In this document: piece after piece, positions 57,280 through 64,000 of the stretch
Layout: every line of letters begins with the position of its first letter
Position numbering within the stretch: position 1 is the stretch's first letter
Assembly: GCA_029202485.1 (NCBI GenBank)
Contig: CP119313.1
Location: 1,612,001 to 1,676,000 of the forward strand
DNA from: Candidatus Pedobacter colombiensis
GTDB taxonomy: Bacteria; Bacteroidota; Bacteroidia; Sphingobacteriales; Sphingobacteriaceae
Length of the DNA: 64,000 bases
Direction of reading: 5' to 3'
Program-made: the position numbers and the translations under genes
The notes under the pieces: generated by a model
Database searches by the model: none
What the model was told of the DNA's origin: nothing
Seen by the model: the letters and a program-made list of their open reading frames with translations, nothing else

Positions 57280-57972
57280 TTATTTTTGAGGCATGTGACA
57301 AGTTCTCTCAGCCATTATTCCAGGAATTACAGCCGTAGTATATGGAGTATACATACTCCATCCAAGTTTTTCATATAATGCCCTACCTTCTGCTGTTGCT
57401 ACAAGTATTCCTTTCCTTGCTCCGCGATTTATCGCCAATGCTTCAAGCGTTTTCATAACGATACTTCCAAGCCCATTTCGACGATGATCGGGATGTGTTT
57501 CAATTCTGTCATAGATGGCGAAGTGATCAACAATCACCACTCGGCCAATTGCTGCTTCCATATGATCGGACGTGAGTACTCTAACAATTGCAATAGGTGT
57601 ATTTTTATTTATATCAATGACGTATCCTTTTGGTAATTCTGTTTTGGATAAGGTCATCTTATCATAACATGTCATCATAAAAGCAGGAGCCCGAATAACC
57701 CAATGTGAAGGCAATAATTCCTTCACCGTTTCCGGTTTAGCACAGATCTTGAGGAAAACCCAAGGATCAACAATGCGCTCTGCCAAGTATTTTAATTTAT
57801 CTGTTAGTCTGGGAAAAACATACCGCATTGCTTGTTGAGGCCAACCAACGTTTACGAATAGTATTCCATTTTGCCTGACCGGGGCGGGTAGTCCCCGTGC
57901 CAATGACCATCCTTTAAGCCATGTTTCTACAATATGGGGGTTCACAGGATTAGTGTTACTTAGATTTGCCAT
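57280..57972 (-). CDS. GNAT-family N-acetyltransferase
   Basis: 230 residues; the GNAT core occupies the C-terminal half: IAIVRVLTSDHMEAAIGRVV, IYDRIETHPDHRRNGLGSIV (acetyl-CoA motif RRNGLGS) and KGILVATAEGRALYEKLGW. The N-terminal 100 residues are an extra domain (WLKGWSLARGLPAPVRQNGI). Substrate unknown. Confidence 0.85.
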   Translation of the reverse strand: MANLSNTNPVNPHIVETWLKGWSLARGLPAPVRQNGILFVNVGWPQQAMRYVFPRLTDKLKYLAERIVDPWVFLKICAKPETVKELLPSHWVIRAPAFMMTCYDKMTLSKTELPKGYVIDINKNTPIAIVRVLTSDHMEAAIGRVVIVDHFAIYDRIETHPDHRRNGLGSIVMKTLEALAINRGARKGILVATAEGRALYEKLGWSMYTPYTTAVIPGIMAERTCHMPQK

Positions 57973-58130
57973 TAAAAATGAATCTCTATTAAAATAAAGG
58001 TAGTAAATTGCAGGTCGTGGCCAAGCAACATTGATTTTAATTTTGGCTTATTTAAACAATTGGCGTTTTTTTACTATTTCTATGCGCTAAGACTAGCTTA
58101 ACTTGGTGTATTAGTTATACAACAAAAAAA

Positions 58131-58529
58131 ATGAAAAAATTAATACAACCGGGACTATTTTTCCTAGCCTGCTTCTTTCTTATCTGCTGTAAAAAAAACT
58201 CGGCAGAAAAACCTGTCGATACCAGTTACGAAGTTGAATATAATATTACACCACTTACTAATGCCTTTACAAAAATCACTTATACAGATCAGACCGGAAC
58301 TACAATTGTGATTAATGATATAACCCAATTTCCAGGTGGTGTTAAAAAAATAAAAGTACTCAATAAGCCTTTTACAGCAAAAATGTCGGTCGATATCAAT
58401 AATCAGGCACCAACAGCATTTAGCTCTGTTTTGTCAATATCTGTTAATGGTGAGGTTAAGAAAGTGCAACCTATAAGTGTACCCGCATTTATGACTTCAA
58501 CAGGGATAGCAGAATTTACGGTAAATTAA
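58131..58529 (+). CDS. Small lipoprotein
   Basis: 132 residues; lipobox FLICC (Cys about 21) after MKKLIQPGLFFLACFFLICC. The mature part is a beta-type domain (SYEVEYNITPLTNAFTKITY) like that of small MmpS-like or Bacteroidota outer-membrane lipoproteins. Function unknown. Confidence 0.7.
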   Translation: MKKLIQPGLFFLACFFLICCKKNSAEKPVDTSYEVEYNITPLTNAFTKITYTDQTGTTIVINDITQFPGGVKKIKVLNKPFTAKMSVDINNQAPTAFSSVLSISVNGEVKKVQPISVPAFMTSTGIAEFTVN

Positions 58530-58644
58530 ATGACTGAAATAAAGATAGAAGTTAATTATACCTGGAAAGCACTATATTAGCAAATGTCCTTAATTAAGAG
58601 ATTAATGGGACATCGAGGTATATATAAATGTCATTTTAATTCTT

Positions 58645-59994
58645 ATGAAAAATGTTTTTACTATAATTATCTGCTTTAGTTCGTTAATCAGTTTCGGGCA
58701 AAAAACAAATGGGGTATATATTAAGGACGCCGTAACGGGATGCAAGATATGGGATGAAAATTATTCACAAAAGGACAGTATTACTTGGGAAGGTAAATGT
58801 AAGGGAGGCTATGCTGATGGTTTTGGAATTTTGGTCTGTTATAAAAGTAGCAAAGAAGTTGCAAGTTATACTGGAACAATGCTAAAAGGAAAACCCAATG
58901 GTCAAGGAAAATATACTTATTTGAGAAATGGTGAAAGAGAAGGGACTTTTGTCGAGGGTGTATTACAGGGAAAAGGAAAAAGAACTTTTGCAACAGGCGT
59001 TAATTTAGAAGGGAGTTATATCGATGATGAGTTTCTCAATTTGGATGAAACTTCTTTAAAGCAGCTTAAAAAGCATAATACCGTTTTTTTAGATAGTACA
59101 GATATTTACATAAATGATGGCAATTCGACATCACTTTTTTATTATACGTATATACCGACAGGCAATTTAAAAGGAGCTTTGGTATTACTCCCATCTTCAG
59201 GTGAAAATGCTGAGAGCGTAATTAGTTGTAATAAGGCATTAATACAGTCTGCGTCAGAACGAGGAATTTTAACAATTATACCCTCAATTAATAATGATCA
59301 GGGACTAGATGACGACAAGTTAGCACTTGATTTTTTTAATGCTATTTTGAAAGAAGTAGTTGAAAAGTACCGGGTTCCAAAGGATAAGTTTGTAGTCGGT
59401 GGGTTTTCTGGTGGTGGTATGATTGCTTTAAGGTATACAGAAATGTCAAGAGATAAAAGTGGTAGGGCTTACCTCAGCCCGGCCGCTGTTTTTGGCGTTG
59501 ATCCTCCTGTTGATTTAGCAGGATTATACAATTCGTCGAAACGTGATCTAATGATGAATGCCGACCGTGTGGGTTTAAGTGAAGGCAAAATGAATGGATT
59601 GAGAGAGGCAAAGTGGATTGTTGAGGCATATGATAAAATTTATGGCGGAGCACCCGATCAATACCCGAAACGATATATCCAATGCTCTATGTACTCCCGG
59701 TCAGAAAAGGACGGAGGTAATGCAAAGTATTTAAATAATTTACCTGTACGGGTTTATTGCGATCCGGATATCTCATGGGCCCTAAAAGAAAGAAATCGGG
59801 ATTACTATGACATGAACGCAGCTAATTTATCAGCAATGATTAATTATTTAAATCTTAGTGGAAATAAACAGGCAGAGTTTATATCCGCCCTTGGAAAAGG
59901 GTATCGGTTAGATGGAACCAGGCATCCTCATTCCTGGTCACTAATTGAACCAGCAGATTGTATCAATTGGATAATTATGGCTCTAAGTGATTAA
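58645..59994 (+). CDS. Secreted MORN-repeat protein fused to alpha/beta hydrolase
   Basis: 449 residues. A signal peptide (MKNVFTIIICFSSLISFGQ) is followed by three or four MORN-type repeats (YADGFGILVCYKSSKEVASY; GKPNGQGKYTYLRNGEREGT; EGVLQGKGKRTFATGVNLEG) and then an alpha/beta hydrolase: ALVLLPSSGENAESVISCNK, nucleophile in VVGGFSGGGMIALRYTEM (Ser about 254) and His in RHPHSWSLIEP. The repeats probably give surface or lipid binding. Confidence 0.75.
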   Translation: MKNVFTIIICFSSLISFGQKTNGVYIKDAVTGCKIWDENYSQKDSITWEGKCKGGYADGFGILVCYKSSKEVASYTGTMLKGKPNGQGKYTYLRNGEREGTFVEGVLQGKGKRTFATGVNLEGSYIDDEFLNLDETSLKQLKKHNTVFLDSTDIYINDGNSTSLFYYTYIPTGNLKGALVLLPSSGENAESVISCNKALIQSASERGILTIIPSINNDQGLDDDKLALDFFNAILKEVVEKYRVPKDKFVVGGFSGGGMIALRYTEMSRDKSGRAYLSPAAVFGVDPPVDLAGLYNSSKRDLMMNADRVGLSEGKMNGLREAKWIVEAYDKIYGGAPDQYPKRYIQCSMYSRSEKDGGNAKYLNNLPVRVYCDPDISWALKERNRDYYDMNAANLSAMINYLNLSGNKQAEFISALGKGYRLDGTRHPHSWSLIEPADCINWIIMALSD

Positions 59995-60003
59995 TTTTAA
60001 GTT

Positions 60004-60040
60004 AGAAATCAATGTAATTGAAAGGGCACGATCACAGGCC
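60004..60040 (+). repeat. 37-bp direct repeat, second copy (non-coding)
   Basis: Exact copy of 56688-56724, lying 10 bp after the MORN-hydrolase stop; the flanking sequence does not match, so only a fragment of the 56338 gene is present. The rest of 60041-60201 holds nothing clear. Confidence 0.9.
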
Positions 60041-60201
60041 AGCGAATTTATTATATTTTCGTGAATACTTTAACCCTTAAGTACTATGTTCCAACATTAC
60101 AAATTTCCGCTCCAAATATGGATAGCCTGTAACTCCATACCTTTAATGATAAGTACATGTCTATATAAGATTGACAAAGAACAATCAAGAAATAACCATT
60201 T

Positions 60202-61992
60202 ATGATGAATAAATTAATTCTTCTATTCGCCTCGGTTCTGTTCATATCAGGAGGCTGCAAAGATAAAAAAGCAGAAATACTGAAAAATTCAAAAGATATT
60301 GCTATACTCTTTGATGCTTATTGGGAAAAAAATTCTAAGTTTTTTCCTTTAGATGCAACCTCGCAGGGAGACAATCGCTATAATGATCAATTACCTAATG
60401 ATGGTACTCAGGCCTTTCGTGATAGTCTGAAGAATTTTTATCAGGATTATTTAACTAAAATTGAACGATTTAATCCAGCAGATCTCAACAATAATGATAA
60501 GATTAGTTATGATATTTTTAAGTATGACCTTCAGGTTAAACTGGAGGGCTTGAAATGGAATACCTGGATGATGCCAATAAACCAGTTCAGTTCACTGCCT
60601 TTAACTATTGGTCAGCTGGGTTCTGGTGAAGCATTTCAGCCTTTCAAAACAGTTAAAGATTATGAGAATTGGTTGGGTCGTATTAAAGGGTTTAGTATCT
60701 GGGTAGACACTGCAATTGCCAATTTCAGATATGGAATGGCTGCAGGGGTGGTGTTACCTAAACCATTGGTAGAGAAAATGATTCCTCAGATGACGGCAAT
60801 GATCGTTACTAATCCTGAAAAGAGTTTGTTTTATGACCCGCTGAGAAAGATGCCTAATGATTTTTCAGCAGCCGATAAAGCAAGAATAACAATACAGTAT
60901 AAACAAGCGATTTTGGATGAAATTGTCCCGGCATATGCTAAACTTGGCACTTTTTTTAAAGACGAATACTTGTCAAAAGCCAGGACCACAGATGGTATTT
61001 CCGCAATTCCTGATGGTAAGGATATTTATAAATATGATGTGAAATATTGGACAACGACTGATAAAACTCCTGAAGAAATTTATCAGACAGGATTAACTGA
61101 AGTTAAACGCATCCGGAATGAAATGGATAGTGTAAAGAATAAGGTTGGTTTTAAGGGTAGTCTTACTGAGTTTTTTACGTATTTGAAGACAGATCCAAAG
61201 TTTACACCTTATAAGTCGCCAAAAGAAGTGCTGGCTGCTTTTAATGCCATTTATGATAAAATAAAACCTCAGTTGACAAAGTTATATGGCAAGGTTCCTA
61301 AAACACCGTTTGAGATCAGGCAGACTGAAGCTTTTAGAGCTGCCTCAGCAAGTGCGGAGTATATGCCTGGGTCGCCAGATGGATCAAGGCCCGGTATATT
61401 TTATATTCCTATATTAGATGCTTCAAAATTTAATATTACCTCAGGGATGGAGTCGCTATTCCTACATGAGGCTATTCCAGGACATCATTATCAGATTTCT
61501 TTACAGCAGGAAAATAAAGATTTACCTAAGTTTAGGCGCTTTGCCTGGTATGGAGCAATGGGAGAGGGCTATGCCTTATATTCCGAATCGTTAGGTAAAG
61601 AACTGGGTCTTTATACAGATCCTTACCAATACATGGGGGCTCTAGGCGACGAAATGCACCGGGCAGTACGTTTAGTCGTTGACGTGGCGATTCATACAAG
61701 AAATATGAGTCGTGAGGAGGCCATTAAGTATATGATGAGCAATGAAGCAATTAGTGAAGATGCTGCTACCGCAGAGATTGAACGTTATATGGCCCTTCCT
61801 GCACAAGCTTTATCTTATAAAATTGGGGCCTTAAAAATCAGAGCACTGCGTTCAAAATACCAAAAGGAACTTGGAGCTAAATTTAAAATTGTAGATTTTC
61901 ATGATGAAATTTTAAAGGATGGACTAATGCCACTTAGTGTACTGGAACAGAAAATGGATGCCTGGGCGCAACATGTGAAGGAAGAAAAATAA
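60202..61992 (+). CDS. DUF885-family lipoprotein, metallopeptidase-like
   Basis: 596 residues (ATG at 60202 or 60205). Lipobox in LFISGGCKDKK (Cys about 19). The DUF885 zinc motif HEAIPGHH (about 421-428) and a downstream Glu-rich GEGYALYSESLGKELG (about 453) fit a gluzincin-like site. Family members are thought to be carboxypeptidases or related peptidases; the substrate is unknown. Confidence 0.88.
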   Translation: MMNKLILLFASVLFISGGCKDKKAEILKNSKDIAILFDAYWEKNSKFFPLDATSQGDNRYNDQLPNDGTQAFRDSLKNFYQDYLTKIERFNPADLNNNDKISYDIFKYDLQVKLEGLKWNTWMMPINQFSSLPLTIGQLGSGEAFQPFKTVKDYENWLGRIKGFSIWVDTAIANFRYGMAAGVVLPKPLVEKMIPQMTAMIVTNPEKSLFYDPLRKMPNDFSAADKARITIQYKQAILDEIVPAYAKLGTFFKDEYLSKARTTDGISAIPDGKDIYKYDVKYWTTTDKTPEEIYQTGLTEVKRIRNEMDSVKNKVGFKGSLTEFFTYLKTDPKFTPYKSPKEVLAAFNAIYDKIKPQLTKLYGKVPKTPFEIRQTEAFRAASASAEYMPGSPDGSRPGIFYIPILDASKFNITSGMESLFLHEAIPGHHYQISLQQENKDLPKFRRFAWYGAMGEGYALYSESLGKELGLYTDPYQYMGALGDEMHRAVRLVVDVAIHTRNMSREEAIKYMMSNEAISEDAATAEIERYMALPAQALSYKIGALKIRALRSKYQKELGAKFKIVDFHDEILKDGLMPLSVLEQKMDAWAQHVKEEK

Positions 61993-62012
61993 AATAAAAA
62001 AATTTAACACTC

Positions 62013-62963
62013 ATGAAAAAGCGGAAACTTGGAAATACTGACATTGAAATTGCTCCATTGATTTTTGGCGGCAATGTTTTTGGATGGACAGCAGATGAAA
62101 ATAAATCTTTCAGACTTCTCGATTTATTTTTTGAAAACGGGTTTAACTGTGTGGATACAGCCGATGGATATTCTTATTGGGTACCTGGAAACAAAGGCGG
62201 TGAATCAGAAACAATCATTGGCAACTGGCTGCGGAAAACCGGCAAACGAAAAGACATGATCATTGCGACAAAAGTAGGTTGGGAGATGGGGCCGGAGAAA
62301 AGGGGATTATCCAAAAAATATATTTTAACCGAAGTGGAAACATCTTTAAAAAGGTTGCAAACAGATTATATCGATCTTTATCAATCGCATATAGATGATT
62401 TGAATGCGCCAATTGACGAAACATTGGAAGCTTATGAGCAATTGATAAAAGAAGGGAAAGTGAGGTCCATTGGTGCATCCAATTTTTCAGCAAATCGGTT
62501 AGAAGAATCATTGTTGATAAGCAAACAAAGAAATTTACCTGAGTACAAAACTTTTCAGCCAAAATATAATTTATACGACAGGGAATTTGAAGCTGAATAT
62601 TCAGAAGTTGTAAAGAAATACAATTTGTCTGTGATTACTTACGCTTCTCTTGGCAGCGGCTTCCTTTCAGGAAAATACCAATCAGAAAAAGATTTTTCTA
62701 AAAGCCCCCGTGGAGGTGGAATGGCAAAATATCTGAATGAAAAAGGATTTGCTATTTTAAAAAGCTTAAAGGATTTAACTGCAAAATATAATTGTTCACA
62801 CGCAAGTGTTGCTTTGGCATGGCTGATCCAAAACCCTTTGGTGACAGCGCCGATAGTAAGTGCTACCAGCGAATCCCAGCTTAATGAATTAATGAAATCA
62901 ACAAAAATAAATTTGAGTAAAGAAGATATTGAATTACTGAATAAAGCAGGTACAAGTGAATAG
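62013..62963 (+). CDS. Aldo/keto reductase
   Basis: 316 residues: N-terminal KLGNTDIEIAPLIFGGNVFG, catalytic Asp in FNCVDTADGYSYW and Tyr, Lys in IIATKVGWEMG, His in YIDLYQSHIDD. YajO/Tas-type group. NADPH-dependent reduction of small carbonyls is likely. It starts 20 bp after the DUF885 gene. Confidence 0.92.
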   Translation: MKKRKLGNTDIEIAPLIFGGNVFGWTADENKSFRLLDLFFENGFNCVDTADGYSYWVPGNKGGESETIIGNWLRKTGKRKDMIIATKVGWEMGPEKRGLSKKYILTEVETSLKRLQTDYIDLYQSHIDDLNAPIDETLEAYEQLIKEGKVRSIGASNFSANRLEESLLISKQRNLPEYKTFQPKYNLYDREFEAEYSEVVKKYNLSVITYASLGSGFLSGKYQSEKDFSKSPRGGGMAKYLNEKGFAILKSLKDLTAKYNCSHASVALAWLIQNPLVTAPIVSATSESQLNELMKSTKINLSKEDIELLNKAGTSE

Positions 62964-63040
62964 TATATGCCTTTCCATGCTGCTATTAAATTATCAGAAG
63001 AAATGAGAATAACAACAAGGAAACGAACAGAACTCTAAAC

Positions 63041-63871
63041 CTAAGCCAAAATCATTTTCTTGTTATTCCTGCTCCACTCGCTCCAACTACCTACATACAA
63101 TTTTGGTATCTTTAAACCTGCATAGTCTATTGCTAAGAGCGTATGACAAGCGGTTACACCAGAACCACAATGTACTATCACATTTTCAAATTTATAATCA
63201 GCTAGCGCTTTTGAATATTTTTCTTTTAGAATTTCAGGAGCTAAAAAAGCCCCATTAGCATCCAGATTCTCAGTAAAAGGAATATTTATAGCGCCAGGTA
63301 TGTGACCGGCAATTAAATCTATAGGTTCGGTTAAACCAGCAAATCGATTTGCATCACGAACATCAATAATTGCATAATTATCACTGTTGGTAGCAACCTC
63401 CACTTCATCTATTTCTGCCAATGGCAATTGCCATTCTGTAATTTGATAGGGCGGTGTTGGTTTCGCTGACGGAACCTCAGCATTTACAGCAAAGCCGGTT
63501 TTAATTGCAGCAGCATAACCACCATTCAAAACCTGAACTTTTTCGTGACCTATTGACTTTAACATCCACCAGAATCTTGCTGCAGCATTAGATCCGTTTT
63601 TATCGTCATAAACAATTACATGCGTATTTTTTGTAACTCCGTATTTCCCTAAAAGCTGAGCAAAATGCTCAAAAGTTGGTAGCGGATGTCTGCCACCAAT
63701 AGCGAAATCTTTAATATCAGCCAGATCAGTATTTAAATCCAAATAAAAGGCCCCATTTAAGTGTTGTTCATCATATCTGGGTTTTGATCCAGCACTGACA
63801 TCAAAAAGAATGAAATCGTTTTTATCTAGTAAAACCAATTCCTCAGGTTGTATAATGGATGATAGTTTCAT
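63041..63871 (-). CDS. Thiosulfate/3-mercaptopyruvate-type sulfurtransferase
   Basis: 276 residues with two rhodanese domains: the inactive first (LDKNDFILFDVSAGSKPRYD) and the active second with DVRDANRFAGLTEPIDLIAG and the active loop HCGSGVTACHTLLA (Cys about 236). The CGSGVTA loop is typical of SseA-type enzymes, which favour 3-mercaptopyruvate, so SseA-like is more likely than TST. Confidence 0.9.
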   Translation of the reverse strand: MKLSSIIQPEELVLLDKNDFILFDVSAGSKPRYDEQHLNGAFYLDLNTDLADIKDFAIGGRHPLPTFEHFAQLLGKYGVTKNTHVIVYDDKNGSNAAARFWWMLKSIGHEKVQVLNGGYAAAIKTGFAVNAEVPSAKPTPPYQITEWQLPLAEIDEVEVATNSDNYAIIDVRDANRFAGLTEPIDLIAGHIPGAINIPFTENLDANGAFLAPEILKEKYSKALADYKFENVIVHCGSGVTACHTLLAIDYAGLKIPKLYVGSWSEWSRNNKKMILA

Positions 63872-63963
63872 AGTCTTTTTAAACTGTGAATATACAAAAA
63901 ACCGATCACCTAAATAGTGGATCTGGTGGCATAAAACCGCTATTTATTTCGATATTTGCTTAG

Positions 63964-64000
63964 ATGAAAATACTAGTCACAGGTTCTTCCGGTAAATTAG
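63964..64000 (+). CDS. Start of an NAD(P)-dependent epimerase/dehydratase (cut by window end)
   Basis: ATG 63964 opens MKILVTGSSGKL, the beta-strand and glycine-rich turn of an SDR-type epimerase. Only 12 codons are visible. Divergent from the sulfurtransferase gene, 92 bp apart. Confidence 0.6.
   Translation, partial: MKILVTGSSGKL

Noticed and set aside
57175..57378. 67-codon plus-strand frame, and a 34-codon frame at 57120-57224
   Set aside because: The first starts at TTG and runs into the convergent GNAT gene's coding end; the second has no supporting signals. Gap 57100-57279 is left empty.

Overview
The window looks like a chromosomal piece of a Bacteroidota bacterium close to Pedobacter (family Sphingobacteriaceae). 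The reasons are the gliding/T9SS-type C-terminal domain at the left edge, FecI/FecR and LytS/LytR-type regulators, TonB-linked CarboxypepD_reg proteins, a short RpoD-like sigma factor, a bacterial histone-H1-like small protein, a fatty-acid 2-hydroxylase, low GC, and promoters of the Bacteroidota form TTTG-N18-20-TAnnTTTG. The genus is inferred, not proven. No rRNA, CRISPR array or prophage is visible; there is one tRNA and one complete insertion sequence.

Layout. 1-3147 (-): three secreted proteins with Ig-like repeats, the last cut by the window edge and carrying a CHU_C sorting domain. 3154-3532: a structured intergenic element. 3533-6961: MocR-type regulator, leader hairpins, a CRP-like protein with a MauE-like membrane protein, and a small HTH regulator. 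7009-8838: orphan sigma/anti-sigma pair. 9055-9231: an unannotated-size 58-residue protein. 9320-13751 (-): oxidative pentose phosphate operon ppgK-gnd-zwf-pgl behind a consensus promoter, so glucose is phosphorylated with polyphosphate and fed directly into NADPH production. 14008-16248 (-): a quinone/electrophile detoxification operon of the MhqO/MhqD kind with two small membrane proteins. 16501-19998: fatty-acid 2-hydroxylase, cytochrome c, a second sigma/anti-sigma pair, CbpA/CbpM chaperones. 20291-27073 (+): three Gfo/Idh/MocA oxidoreductases around a HEAT-repeat/DUF1080 protein, a likely periplasmic 3-keto-glycoside pathway. 27248-33023: RpoD-like sigma factor, histone-like protein, dinB, several small proteins, OsmC, response regulator, and a DnaQ/GIY-YIG nuclease.

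33110-37600 is a scarred accessory region: intact tRNA-Arg(UCU), a fresh ISL3-type insertion sequence with perfect 30-bp ends and an 8-bp target duplication, then a frameshifted gene, an SRPBCC pseudogene whose intact paralogue sits 7 kb away, and another gene fragment. 37679-42150 is a LytS/LytR-type two-component system divergent from an outer-membrane beta-barrel receptor. 42178-50048 mixes small enzymes and hypothetical proteins with two polysaccharide-lyase-type secreted enzymes.

50150-60200 is a second mosaic. Three related tRNA-3'-end-like repeats delimit two modules: an M50 peptidase/TPR pair that looks like one frameshifted gene, and a secreted hydrolase with a CarboxypepD_reg protein. 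A 37-bp coding-derived repeat flanks a third stretch. 60202-64000 holds a DUF885 peptidase-like lipoprotein, an aldo/keto reductase, a sulfurtransferase and the first codons of an NAD(P)-dependent epimerase. The parts most worth follow-up are the repeat-bounded modules, the broken M50-TPR gene, the leftover DUF1080 tail inside the keto-sugar cluster, the structured element at 3.4 kb, and the pseudogene cluster beside the tRNA.
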